DNA from: Bradyrhizobium hereditatis
GTDB lineage: Bacteria > Pseudomonadota > Alphaproteobacteria > Rhizobiales > Xanthobacteraceae
Direction of reading: 5' to 3'
Assembly: GCF_020329435.1 (NCBI RefSeq)
Contig: NZ_JAGKJK010000027.1
Span: 1 to 49,983, forward strand
DNA: 49,983 bases
The translations under genes were made by a program, and so were the position numbers. This document shows, one piece after another, positions 9,458-19,189 of the stretch (within the stretch, counting starts at the first letter, position 1; the number at the start of each line of letters is the position of its first letter). Below the pieces are notes generated by a model. It had not been told where the DNA came from. It saw only the letters and a program-made list of their open reading frames with translations, and did not search any database.

Positions 9458-10177
9458 TCAATTCACTTTCAAGTGGCTTTCAACAAGGCCCCTCAACTCC
9501 TCGCCGGTTACCCAAACAAGCCAATCGTCGTCCACAATATTCTCTTCCACCAGCTGTAGTATCGACCCGCCGGGTTCATGATGCGCCAGTTCGAAGATGC
9601 CACTCAATCGCCAGCGCGGTACAAGCGCACATACGAAGTCGGGAGCCCACATGGCAAAATTCACGCCGCGCCCTATTCCAGCCACGATCTTGGGCAGGCC
9701 CTGTCCTCTAAAGTCTCTACGCACCCAAAGATCCCCCTCGTAGACTACTTTCCCGGTCATCGTCTTCGCGCTTGGTGCTGTGCAAGTACAACTGTCTTGA
9801 GGATGTGCATGTTTGGTCGGATCAGCGTAAAACGCCTTCAGCGACTGAAGGTGTTCGGCAAAGCTGCTGTGCGAAAGGTCGTACAATCGAACAGCCTTTA
9901 AAAGTGCGACCTCGTTATTCTTGTCGACCCCCATGATCCAATATCCCTCGCCTGCTTTGATCGGCGAGCGATCTGGTCGAAAATTTGGATATGTCCGTTC
10001 CTTTGTTGGAGTGGCCCGTGCAATCGAGACATACTTATGAAAATCGAATCCTAGCGAAAGTTTGATGCCTCTTTGAGCGGCCGCGGCGTCATATACCTGA
10101 AGAAAGCGTGAGACCTGTAACAGATTAATTACACTTGTCACTGCTGCACCTTGTCTTATCGGGATGAGCTGCGTCAT
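9458..10177 (-). CDS. GNAT-like hypothetical protein
   Basis: An uninterrupted 239-aa frame with good coding appearance; ATG at 10177 has AGGG about 5 bases upstream. I do not recognise the family with certainty. Residues around 140-170 read YEGDLWVRRDFRGQGLPKIV, which fits the acetyl-CoA-binding motif A of GNAT N-acyltransferases (R/Q-x-x-G-x-G/A preceded by a beta strand). The following FVCALVPRW strand also fits. The N-terminal third has FLQVYDAAAAQRGIKLSLGF and no signal peptide or membrane segment. Downstream and upstream lie direct copies of an IS3 3' end, so the gene sits alone as cargo in an IS-derived cassette. It might acylate a small molecule or protein; that is inference from one motif. 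Confidence 0.65.
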   Translation of the reverse strand: MTQLIPIRQGAAVTSVINLLQVSRFLQVYDAAAAQRGIKLSLGFDFHKYVSIARATPTKERTYPNFRPDRSPIKAGEGYWIMGVDKNNEVALLKAVRLYDLSHSSFAEHLQSLKAFYADPTKHAHPQDSCTCTAPSAKTMTGKVVYEGDLWVRRDFRGQGLPKIVAGIGRGVNFAMWAPDFVCALVPRWRLSGIFELAHHEPGGSILQLVEENIVDDDWLVWVTGEELRGLVESHLKVN

Positions 10178-10364
10178 AGCCCTATGCGGAAACTAATAAA
10201 GTAACAAAAATCGAGACACTACCTACTTTGGTGAGGAATAGTGCTTCGACATTTGAGGTGAACCGTGTTCTACAAATGAGCATTCATGGAGACACAGGTT
10301 ATTGAGCAGTAGCGGGGTGATGGAGGGTGCGGCTTGAGGAAGATGATGTCGCCGGAAGCTTGAG

Positions 10365-10640
10365 GCGCTTGAGGGACGAACTCCTGAATGAGACGTTGCT
10401 CACGTCACTGGCACAGGTTCGCATTGCCATCGGATGCTGGCGGGCCGATTACAATGCTATACGACGACACTCGCAACTCGGACGGAGAACCCCGTGCGAT
10501 TTCGCGTGACCTCCCACCCCCCATCGCGATCTGGCGCTGCGCTATGCCGAGGGCTCCGCGCCAGCTCCCGTCGTTTCCACCGGCCGGCGCAGCAAATCCA
10601 ACAGCGCGGCGAACTCGGAGGGGAAGGTCACCATCAATTC
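10365..10640 (+). pseudogene. IS3-family transposase orfB 3' end (copy 2)
   Basis: The plus strand reads LRDELLNETLLTSLAQVRIA and GCWRADYNAIRRHSQLGRRT-P then a stop, followed in shifted frame by the DLALRYAEGSAPAPVV segment. It is closely similar in DNA and order to 8822-9079 and in the same orientation. No 5' part of the element is present. Confidence 0.8.
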
Positions 10641-10685
10641 TCTCGATAATCGACCCGGTCGGACGGGAGAGCGAGTCGTAGATAG

Positions 10686-11459
10686 CTATATCGCTGCGGT
10701 GGTGACACCACCGTCGACTATGATCGTCTGCCCCGTCATGAAAGTCGACGCATCCGAGGCGAGATAGGCGACAGCGCCGGCGATCTCGTCCGGTTCGCCG
10801 ATCCTCCGCAATGGCGTTCTGGCGCAGAGGCGCTTGAGGCACTCTTCGTCCTCCCAGAACGTACGAGCGAAGTCAGTTTTGATCAGCCCCGGCGCGACGC
10901 AATTGACACGCACACCTTTCGGGCTCCATTCGCCGGCGAGACTGCGGCACATCGCGATATCGGCGGCTTTGGAGATGCCGTAGGCGCCAATGACGGTTGA
11001 GCCGCGCAACCCGCCGGTCGAGGAAACCATGACGACCGAACCCTTGCCGCGCGCGGCCATCTGCGGGATCGTGAGCGCACAGAGCCAGAGGTTGCTCTTG
11101 ACGTTTGCCCCCATGATCTTATCAAAGGCTTCGTTCGTGATGTCGAGCAATGCTCCGTAATAGGGGTTCACAGCGGCGTTGCAAACCAGGATATCGACTT
11201 TGCCGTAGTGCTCTGTCGCTCCTGCAATCAGCGCCTCGACCTCGTTCCGTCGGGAGATGTTGCAGGGAATGACATGTGCTTCTCCGCCGGCTTTGCGGAT
11301 GCCGTCCGCAACCTCCTGACAAGGGCCGGCCTTGCGGCTCGAGATCACGACCTGCGCGCCCAGTTGGGCTAAGAGTTCGGCCGACGCGCGTCCGATGCCG
11401 CGACTCGAACCTGTGATGACCGCGACTTGCCCGGTAAGATCGAATGAGGTCTTCGTCAC
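10686..11459 (-). CDS. SDR-family NAD(P)-dependent oxidoreductase
   Basis: A 257-aa classical short-chain dehydrogenase. Residues 16-23 are the cofactor motif TGSSRGIG, NAAV lies at 94-97, the catalytic Ser is in VSST near 146, and Tyr160/Lys164 form AYGISK. The C-terminus has the common GQTIIVDGG. Arg20 in the cofactor loop is compatible with NADP. I chose GTG at 11459 because AAAGGGGAT lies at 7-8 bases spacing and residues start just before the fold (FDLTGQVAVITG). ATG codons at 11504 and 11549 are in frame but lack a ribosome binding site. It is downstream of the class III aminotransferase gene in the same direction with about 350 bases between. The substrate is not predictable. Intact. 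Confidence 0.9.
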   Translation of the reverse strand: MTKTSFDLTGQVAVITGSSRGIGRASAELLAQLGAQVVISSRKAGPCQEVADGIRKAGGEAHVIPCNISRRNEVEALIAGATEHYGKVDILVCNAAVNPYYGALLDITNEAFDKIMGANVKSNLWLCALTIPQMAARGKGSVVMVSSTGGLRGSTVIGAYGISKAADIAMCRSLAGEWSPKGVRVNCVAPGLIKTDFARTFWEDEECLKRLCARTPLRRIGEPDEIAGAVAYLASDASTFMTGQTIIVDGGVTTAAI

Positions 11460-11806
11460 GACACGATCCCCTTTGTTGTCTGCGTAGTCGTTTACGATTG
11501 TCATGGCCAGGCACGTCCGGGCATGCTCGGCCATGAGGCTTCTCCGCATATGCGGTCACGATGTTGCTTCCATTGCATAGCGTGCTGCAGACGAGCAATC
11601 ATTGTCGAGAAGAACCGCAGTTCGCCCGTGGTTGGTTCAAGGAGTAAGGTATGTTGCATTCGATAGGCCTCCGTCCGACCATCGTCCCTGTGAATGGGCA
11701 CGACGCGGCTGCAATGCGTAGCCCCAGCATGTCATTCACGTGTGACATCACAAACGCCCAAAACTGCCCGTCAGATCTGGCAGATCGCGCGGTGTTTTGA
11801 ATATTG
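11460..11806. other. Spacer between aminotransferase and SDR genes
   Basis: No separate gene is recognised. It probably holds the SDR promoter or a readthrough leader. Two in-frame upstream ATGs (11504 and 11549) extend the SDR frame into it. Confidence 0.45.
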
Positions 11807-13123
11807 TTAAGCGGCAGCAATGCCTAGGATTGCTTCCATCGCCGCGGCTGCAATCGCCTTTACCTCCGTGTCCGTCATCGGCGTCGACATGGCCATCAGC
11901 CCGTTCCCCGCGGACAAGACGCCACGATTCAGCAGTTCGATATTGAAGGCCGCCAATCTCGCACTCTGTTCGGGCGCCAAATAGGCGGATCTATAGTCGC
12001 GGACGTGGCGGTCGGAAAAGTTAATCTTAACCAAGGAACCCAGTCCGATAGCGCTGGCACATACTTTGTAGCGACGAAACAATTCGTTGATCTCGTCCCG
12101 AACCGTTGCCCCCATCCCGTTTAGACGATCGTATGCAGCTTCGTCCAGCAGCTCCATCGCGGTAAGCCCGGCGCGCATCGCTACAGGATTGGCGGAGAAG
12201 GTTCCGCCATGCGGAAGAGCAGGCTTGCCGTGCGAAGGATCAAATACTGACATAACCTCCCTGCGCCCCCCGACCGCTCCTATTGGGAATCCACCACCAA
12301 TAATTTTGCCAATGGTGGTGAGGTCGGGATCGATTCTCCACAGCCCTTGAGCACCATGATAGCCGACGCGGAAAGACATTATCTCGTCCAGGATCAGCAA
12401 CGCTCCAATTTCGCACGTCACCTCGCGTAACGCTAGCAAATACTCTTTATCAACCGGCGCCAGTCCTGCGCGATTCGGCAAAGGATCGACCAGAACAGCG
12501 GCCAGTTCATGCCTATGCTGCCTAATCAGGCTGACAGCGCCGTCGACGTCGTTGAACGGGATCGTGACCACGTCAGACAACACGTTTGCAGGAGTGCCTT
12601 TGGCATATGCGACTGAGACCGGAGGAGCATTATCACTCCAGTACTCTGGACCCGGGTCAAGACTCACTTCAGCATAATCATATGAGCCGTGGTAGGATCC
12701 TTCGCACTTCGCCATCTTCGGGCGTCCAGTAAAGGCTCGGCCTGCCTTCAAGGCCATCATGACGGCCTCAGTACCTGAATTTGTAAATCGGACTTGGTCT
12801 ACTGATGGCAGCCGAGAGACCAGGAGCTCCGCCAAATCAATCTCAGACTCGGTCGGTAAGCCGAATGCTGAACCCAACGCCATCTGCTTCGACGCAGCAG
12901 CGATAAGATGAGGATGAGCGTGACCATGAATGAGCGCAGTATAATTGTTGATACAGTCGATGAGCTCATTCCCGTCTACGTCCCAAACGCGACAGCCTTC
13001 GCCGCGAGCCGCGTAGATGGGATATGGCTTCATAAATACAGTGGTCCGGGTATTTCCGCCAGGAAGACTCGCGACAGCACGGTCATAGAGTGCCTTCGAT
13101 CGTGAGTTAAGATTGGGATACAT
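11807..13123 (-). CDS. Class III aminotransferase, glutamate-1-semialdehyde aminomutase-like
   Basis: A 438-aa PLP enzyme of the HemL-like branch. Visible features are LPGGNTRTTVFMKPYPIY (20-37), the phosphate-binding SGTEAVMMALK (116-126), EGSYHGSYD (141-149), the pyridine-N-binding LILDEIMSFR (Asp246), and the Schiff-base lysine in TIGKIIGGGFPIGA (Lys273). The HGGTFSANPVAM block follows. ATG 13123 is supported by GAGGAG about 8 bases upstream (GAGGAGAGAAAAATG). The genuine hemL usually sits in the core genome, so a paralogue acting as an aminotransferase or aminomutase on a beta-amino or alpha-amino acid is more likely than tetrapyrrole synthesis. It shares orientation with the EctB-like and SDR genes. 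No defect is seen. Confidence 0.9.
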   Translation of the reverse strand: MYPNLNSRSKALYDRAVASLPGGNTRTTVFMKPYPIYAARGEGCRVWDVDGNELIDCINNYTALIHGHAHPHLIAAASKQMALGSAFGLPTESEIDLAELLVSRLPSVDQVRFTNSGTEAVMMALKAGRAFTGRPKMAKCEGSYHGSYDYAEVSLDPGPEYWSDNAPPVSVAYAKGTPANVLSDVVTIPFNDVDGAVSLIRQHRHELAAVLVDPLPNRAGLAPVDKEYLLALREVTCEIGALLILDEIMSFRVGYHGAQGLWRIDPDLTTIGKIIGGGFPIGAVGGRREVMSVFDPSHGKPALPHGGTFSANPVAMRAGLTAMELLDEAAYDRLNGMGATVRDEINELFRRYKVCASAIGLGSLVKINFSDRHVRDYRSAYLAPEQSARLAAFNIELLNRGVLSAGNGLMAMSTPMTDTEVKAIAAAAMEAILGIAAA

Positions 13124-13259
13124 TTTTCTCTCCTCAAACCGCCAGATAGACCTCACGCACACGCGTACATGCTCGGCTCCTGACCGCTGCCTTCCAACCG
13201 ATACCGCCCATTGCGCGGTACGTGACCGAGGCGCACCGGGTCGTCTCGCAAGCCGGAAC

Positions 13260-13480
13260 GGCGCTGCGAGGGTTTGCAGGGCCGCTTGCGGGACGAACTC
13301 TGGACGGGATCCTATTCTGCTCTGAAAGGTCTCTGGTCTTCTGTACCCTAAACTGCCGCCGCGTGGCCCTCGCGCGGTGGGCAGCTGACGTAAAAACCAC
13401 CCGCGCTCTACCCTCGGTTATCAGATCCCACGACTCTACCGCGCAGATCACCGCATCGGTTGATGGCTGAACAACCCCGA
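13260..13480 (+). pseudogene. IS3-family orfB 3' remnant (different from the 8.8 kb copy)
   Basis: After GRLRDEL the plus strand degenerates, but traces of the IS3 orfB tail remain in order: the A-x-x-A-L-A-R-W segment, a DY/RP-like region and a terminal A/G-rich end. Several stops and frameshifts interrupt it. It occupies the spacer between the two aminotransferase genes and would separate them transcriptionally. The assignment rests on short matches. Confidence 0.4.
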
Positions 13481-13552
13481 TAAGCTCCGCTGGTTGCCGG
13501 CGTACTATGCAACCCTTGCCCGAACTCTACCTCCGGTTGCCGTGGCCCTATA

Positions 13553-14830
13553 CTATTTCAGTGCTTCGGCCAAAGACGCCTCAAATATCTGAAGGCCATC
13601 ATTGAGTGTCTCATGATCTACGGTGAGTGCAGGCAAAAATTTTACGACTTGATCATCAGGTCCGCATCGTTCGATAATTAACCCCTTGTCAAAGGCCTTG
13701 CGTGTCGTAACCTCCGCAATTTCAGCCACTTGGCAATCAAACCCCAAGGCCATCCCCCGTCCTCGAACAGCAAAACTGTTTCCATGCTTCGATGCAATGG
13801 CTTCAAGTCGTCTCCGCATAAATTCTCCCATGCGCTGAACACCCTGTGAGAAGTTCTGGCAGCGCCAATAAATATCTAAAGCTGCAGTTGCAGCCACCAG
13901 CGCCAGGTTATTTCCTCGAAAGGTGCTAGTGTGTTCTCCCGGTTGCCAGGCGTCGAGCCCCTCTTTGATCAACAACATAGATAGTGGCAGACCGTACCCG
14001 CTTAGCGATTTCGACATTACGACGATGTCTGGCGACAACGATGCGAACTCGAAGCTAAAGAACTCTCCTGTGCGACCACAACCCATCTGGACATCGTCAA
14101 CTATGAAAAGCGCGCCAGCATCTTTTGCTATGGCCTGAATTGACTGCAACCATTCCTTGCTCGCTACGTTTATGCCACCCTCTCCCTGCACAGCTTCGAC
14201 GAGAATGGCAGCTGGAGAATCGATGCCACTGCTCTTATCGAGCAATGCTTTTCGTAGATATTCAGCCGTATCAACAGCTGGGCCAAGATAGCCGTCATAG
14301 GGCATGAAAGTTGCGCCAGATAAAGAAACGCCGCTCGCTGTGCGAAGAAAACGATTACCGCTCGCAGCGACCGCCCCTAAACTTAGGCCGTGATATCCAC
14401 GCGTGAACGAAATGATATTTTTCCGTCCTGTGACTTTGCGCGAGAGCTTTAAAGCTGCCTCAATCGCGTCGGCACCTGTTGGTCCCGTGAATTGGAACCT
14501 GTATTGGAGACCCCGTTTCCGAAGTATGACAGAGCTGAAAGTCTCCATAAACTCGAGCTTTGCAGGAGTGGCCATATCAAGCCCGTGGACTACGGCGTCC
14601 GAAGCTAGATACTCCGCAATAGCAGCTTTGATCTGGTGATTATTGTGACCGTAGTTCAGCGCTCCAGCACCGGAGAGGAAGTCAATGACCTTTCGACCAC
14701 TCTCCGTCAACATGATGGAGCCGCGCGCCCGACTGAAAATAGCCGGAAACAAGCGTGAGTACGAGCGGACGTTTGATTCTAGAGCTTCGAAAGCCTGCAT
14801 ATTACGTGGCTCGCCAATCACTCCATCCAT
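13553..14830 (-). CDS. Diaminobutyrate--2-oxoglutarate transaminase (EctB/RhbA-like)
   Basis: A 425-aa class III PLP aminotransferase that resembles EctB and related 2,4-diaminobutyrate aminotransferases. It shows FLSGAGALNYGHNN (51-64), FTGPTGADAIEAALKL (114-129), FTRGYHGLSLGA (142-153), VEAVQGEGGINV (211-222), the Asp pair in FIVDDVQMGCGRTG (245-246), and the PLP lysine in VMSKSLSGYGLPLS (Lys274). The start ATG 14830 has GGAGGA 7-12 bases upstream. EctB homologues make 2,4-diaminobutyrate from aspartate semialdehyde for ectoine, siderophores or other products. No ectA, ectC, ectD, or diaminobutyrate decarboxylase is in the window, so the product's fate is unknown. Intact. Confidence 0.9.
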   Translation of the reverse strand: MDGVIGEPRNMQAFEALESNVRSYSRLFPAIFSRARGSIMLTESGRKVIDFLSGAGALNYGHNNHQIKAAIAEYLASDAVVHGLDMATPAKLEFMETFSSVILRKRGLQYRFQFTGPTGADAIEAALKLSRKVTGRKNIISFTRGYHGLSLGAVAASGNRFLRTASGVSLSGATFMPYDGYLGPAVDTAEYLRKALLDKSSGIDSPAAILVEAVQGEGGINVASKEWLQSIQAIAKDAGALFIVDDVQMGCGRTGEFFSFEFASLSPDIVVMSKSLSGYGLPLSMLLIKEGLDAWQPGEHTSTFRGNNLALVAATAALDIYWRCQNFSQGVQRMGEFMRRRLEAIASKHGNSFAVRGRGMALGFDCQVAEIAEVTTRKAFDKGLIIERCGPDDQVVKFLPALTVDHETLNDGLQIFEASLAEALK

Positions 14831-17460
14831 CGTTATTTCCTCCGCAAGCCATTTAATGAACGAGTACGCTTACACGACCTGTAGCAACCGGAACGTGCCG
14901 CGCGTCTCGGGCCTTTCGCACGACTTATGTCTCCCAGAACCGCTCGACTCACGTACCCGACAACCGGCAACAATAAACCTACTAATGCTAGTAGTCTTCC
15001 GTCCGTCAGATACGCATCTACACGCGCCCAGCCATAACCGCAGGTCTTCTATTTCGCAGGACTGCAACGCCTTTCCGTGTTTCGATGATGTGCTTTCCGA
15101 GCTGGACGAATCCAGAGTTCGTTAATGCCGGAATGCGCAGCTAGGGTCCCACGAGTAAAGCCTCCGGCCTTCTCGCTTGCGATCGAATCGTCGCTTTCTA
15201 AGCTGAGATCGAGTCGGACGTCCGGCGATACCGACGGCGCAAGTTCCGTCTTACCGTGCCACCCACGAGATAGCTCGATGCAATAATCAAACCGACGCTG
15301 GCGACCGCCGTAAGATCCCAGATGAAAAGTCGCTTGATTCTAAGCGCCGTCCCGGTGCCAGCTTTCGGAGGGCGGCTGAATTGCGAGCCTGCGACCGCTC
15401 GCTGTTCCAGAAATGGCTGCGCACAAAGCTCCGTGCGATCAGTAAGGGCAGGCTTCCGGAAGCCATCCTCATCGCGTTGGGAGAGCCTGACACCGCTTAT
15501 CGATGATGACCGCATTTAAGTCGACAGCACAAAACTGTCGATCGCTTCAACCGAAAGAATGCTCTTTTTTGATCCGACAAGGGCGCTTCATACTGCTGAT
15601 CTCGTCCTCCCCTTATAAATCCAGCAAGTTCTGTTCATCGGGCTGCGGGGAGCCGTGATCGGCCCGCGCATTAGCTTCGGCTCGGACGGAAATCGGCCAT
15701 GAGACCGGCATGCTTGATTATCCATGGCGCGCTCCTTTGCATGGCTGGGTCGCCGGCAAGTTCCGTTCGCGATAAGAAGTCACATCGTGGTCGTGCGCGG
15801 GACAAAACCGTCGCACCTTCATCTCCTGCCGTTCAACGCATTCACCCCCATGAATGGCGATGTCGTATCGATGACATAAGCAGCAGATGCTGCCGAGGGC
15901 CCGCTATGCCTGTGGGTGGTGGACTTACCAAGGTGATTGGGAACAGCCGCTGGCCCGGCATGTCGCGCGCCAGCGCTCGCACAAGTTCAATGACATTCTC
16001 CTCCGTATACCAGTCCGTTCGGCCGGTGCAGTTCTTCTTTATCGTTATGTGGGTAGGATCGCCCCCGCCAGTGAACGATCATGTCACCATTGTGTTCCGA
16101 CGCCGTCGACGATGATCTCTGAAACAACCGTGCCGATTATCTTTTTACGTGTTTCGGCGGTGGCTCCAGGGGCCGGCTACGATCGCGGCCCGAGCGATGT
16201 TAGCCTTTCCTGATCCACACTGGCGAGACAGTTCCCGGGCCCACTGGTCCATCTCGGTTCAAGACTTCGCATAGCGACGAGTCGCTCGTTGCAGCGTCTC
16301 CAAAACTCCTCCCTACGAGCCGGTTGTCGGGATCGATCGCACCATACTGACGGTTCGCGCCTCGGTGAACTGAAAGGCGACAATCTTATAGGCCATCATC
16401 GCAACCGTCGAGCGTGCCATCCTGGATGACATCTTCCATTCAAATGCTCGCGCCAAGTACGAAGTTGATTCATAAAAGCATTTCACTCAAACAGAGCGTC
16501 GTGGATCCGACAGCATGTCGCAAATCTAACAGTCTTCGGCAGACGCGCTTGATCTCTATCTGAAAGGTGATGCCGGCCTATCGTACCGGGTTTAAACGTT
16601 TGCTTGAGGATGACGGGCCTTGTGGTGCTCGTACCTAACGCTTTAGTATTAACGAGAGTTAACTGCAGCGATCTGCCTCTGGAAGGTCAACTACCAAAGC
16701 TCGTGATTGATCTAGCAGGCAGAGGGATGTCACGATCGATTTAACGAGCCGGTCAAACATCATCTGCAGGCAGTTCGGCATGCAGCATCACCCACCGCAT
16801 GTTGTCTCCAGCTGCCCTGATCGATGCGCTCGATCCTTGCGTGCAGAACTCGCGCGCTCTCAGGTCGGCCTCAACCGCGACGTCTCCTTTATCATGGAAC
16901 GGCGTGATGTGCATTCCGGCGCGATCGCCAAAAGCGCGAGTTTCAAGGGCCTCTTTGCATGGGGACTGTCGTGTTCTCTCGGCTACCGCAATGAAGAGCT
17001 TTCAGGGAACCAACTCCACGTGGTCTGCCGCCTAGTAGGCTCGACCGAACTGCGTGTGCTCGTTGACGCCAATGGCAGCCGCGAGAATTTCAACCATGTG
17101 CGCTCTCTTGATACGCACACTCCATCTTTCGCGCTCGTTGGATGCCGACCTGCACCGCCCCACGTTGATCAAAGATGGGCCACTTCTGCGTTCGAAAGGC
17201 GTTGGTCAACTTGGACTCTAGATTTAGCCTATTGGAATTTGCAGTTGCTCCTCAGGCGCGGTTTGAAGATGCTATGAGAGCTTTGAGTGGCTCCAACATT
17301 GGCTTCAGAGGGTATGTAGCGGAGCGATTTCGTCGGAAGCACAGTCATAGACATCGACCGTGGTTAAGAAACGTCAGAGTTTAGGCCGTACGGCCAATAA
17401 AGAGGCCCCACCACCTGGATAACGTGCGCGAGGATACTCGAATTCAAAGGGAGTTACGCG
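14831..17460. other. 2.6-kb region with no intact gene
   Basis: Only short, overlapping open frames occur. A hydrophobic minus-strand stretch at about 15240-15320 (WDLTAVASVGLIIASSYLVG) and a minus-strand frame at about 16880-17130 (RAHMVEILAAAIGVNEH and FGDRAGMHITPFHDKGDVAV) look protein-like, so this is probably decayed coding sequence. I could not assign a family. The last 90 bases are the leader of the LLM monooxygenase gene. Confidence 0.4.
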
Positions 17461-18819
17461 ATGCGGCGCAATGATGAAATGAAGCTCGGAGTGATGCTCC
17501 TTCAAGGGGGATATCACGCTGGTGGATGGCGCGATCCCAACGTGCCCGCGAATGGCGGAGTTGATTTCGACTATTATGCTCATTTGGCATCCCTTGCCGA
17601 AGAGGCGGCATTTCACTTCGTATTTCTTCCCGACATTCCAAGCGTGATGGAAGGGGACCACGCAACTACGGCCCGTGTAAGCCGAAACGACGGGTTCGAG
17701 CCAATCACGCTGCTATCGGCTCTTTCATCGAGAACACAAAACATCGGCCTTGTCGCGACAGCGACGACAACGTACCACCAGCCTTATCATCTTGCACGCA
17801 TGCTCGCCTCACTTGACCATCTATCGCGAGGGCGCGCGGCTTGGAACATTGTCACCTCGGCAAACAAATTCGAACCCCCAAATTTCGGTGAAGAGGAGCT
17901 TCCTGATCATGATGCGCGCTATGCTCGCGCGAAAGAATTTGTGGAGGTTGTCAAGGGTCTTTGGGATACATGGGAAGACGACGCTTTCATTCGCGACAAG
18001 CAAAGTGGCATTTTCGCTGACACCACGAAACTGCATGTGCTTAATCACCGAGGAGACTGCTTATCAGTCAGAGGCCCACTGAACATCGCAAGACCTCCCC
18101 AGGGATATCCTGTGTTCGTTCAAGCTGGCACATCCGATGCCGGAACACAATTTGCCGCAGAGCTCGCCGAGCTCGTATTCACGGCGGAACCTTCTTTAGA
18201 CAACGGTAAACGAGTCTATGCAGCTCTCAAAGAGAAAGCGCGTGCACTTGGGCGCGAGGACGATCAGGTGTCTGTCATGCCGGGCATTCTCCCGATCGTC
18301 GGAAGGACCAAGCAAGAAGCGTCTGAGAAGCTTCAAAGGCTACAATCGTATACTCATATCGACGTTCAAATTGGATTGGCCGATCGTCTGCTAGGGTTTG
18401 TCACTGACTTGCGTTCAGTAAATCTCGACTCCTTGGTCCCAGAGACTTTACCGCAGACGAATTTCGTCCAGAGTCGTCAGAAGCTGCTCCTCGACCTAGC
18501 CGTACGCCAGAAATTCACCTGGAGACAATTGATCCGCTCTATATCGGACAGCCACGGTCATCTCATGGTCGTTGGAACTCCGGACGAAATTGCCGATGTT
18601 ATGGTTGATACATTTGACCAACGCGCGGCGGACGGATTCAACGTGTTACCGCCGACGTTTCCAGGCGAACTCACGGATTTTGTTAGGCTCGTCGTTCCTG
18701 AATTGCGCCGACGAGGCAAATTTAGATCCCGATACTCCGGACAAACATTAAGGGAGAACCTCGGTCTCAAGCGCCCACTGAACCAGTTCACGCCCGCAGG
18801 CGTAAGGAGTCGTCTGTGA
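17461..18819 (+). CDS. LLM-class flavin-dependent monooxygenase (NtaA/SnaA/DszA type), paralogue 1
   Basis: A 452-aa member of the luciferase-like monooxygenase superfamily, in the long NtaA/SnaA/DszA subfamily that oxidises compounds such as nitrilotriacetate, dibenzothiophene sulfone and pristinamycin precursors using reduced FMN from a partner reductase. Visible are GGYHAGGWRDP near the start, PITLLSALSSRTQNIGLVAT (about 81-100), YHQPYHLARMLASLDHLSRG then RAAWNIVTSA, LPDHDARYARAKEFVEVV, and PQGYPVFVQAGTSDAG, a standard order for this group. ATG 17461 follows AAGGGAG at about 8 bases. No flavin reductase is encoded nearby. A close paralogue lies inverted at 38976-40328. The phosphotriesterase-family gene follows in the same direction after a 370-base gap. 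Confidence 0.93.
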   Translation: MRRNDEMKLGVMLLQGGYHAGGWRDPNVPANGGVDFDYYAHLASLAEEAAFHFVFLPDIPSVMEGDHATTARVSRNDGFEPITLLSALSSRTQNIGLVATATTTYHQPYHLARMLASLDHLSRGRAAWNIVTSANKFEPPNFGEEELPDHDARYARAKEFVEVVKGLWDTWEDDAFIRDKQSGIFADTTKLHVLNHRGDCLSVRGPLNIARPPQGYPVFVQAGTSDAGTQFAAELAELVFTAEPSLDNGKRVYAALKEKARALGREDDQVSVMPGILPIVGRTKQEASEKLQRLQSYTHIDVQIGLADRLLGFVTDLRSVNLDSLVPETLPQTNFVQSRQKLLLDLAVRQKFTWRQLIRSISDSHGHLMVVGTPDEIADVMVDTFDQRAADGFNVLPPTFPGELTDFVRLVVPELRRRGKFRSRYSGQTLRENLGLKRPLNQFTPAGVRSRL

Positions 18820-19189
18820 AGAAGCACCAAATTTGAGCAGGTCGGCTTTTGGCAGCTTCGTTCAATCTCGAAATAAACTTCCAAACTTTCGAGCCTCCGA
18901 ATCCCGAATATCGCCCGCACGGCCTCGTAAGGCTAGGTCTCGCAGTTAACCGGCTTGTCTGTGCCCCTCCTAGGCCCCTGCGGTTGGCGATATGGATCTT
19001 CGCTTTCGTCAGCAGTTTCGCCGAGGTGGTCTTGACGTCATGCAGCGCAAAACGTGCTCAAGACGACATTCACTCCATGACTTCCAGAATGAAGAAAGCG
19101 AAGGTTCGCGGTTTCACGAGGTGAAATCCTTTCCGAACACAACGGCTGCGCCGTCTGCTCTGCAGGCAATACGAACAGGAGAACTAGTT
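18820..19189. other. Spacer between LLM monooxygenase and phosphotriesterase-family genes
   Basis: No gene is recognised. The phosphotriesterase frame is open back to 18992 but lacks homology or a ribosome binding site before 19190. Confidence 0.45.

Noticed and set aside
14831..17460. A hydrophobic stretch near 15.3 kb as a membrane transporter gene
   Set aside because: One short hydrophobic segment in a frame of about 100 codons without start, motif or continuation.
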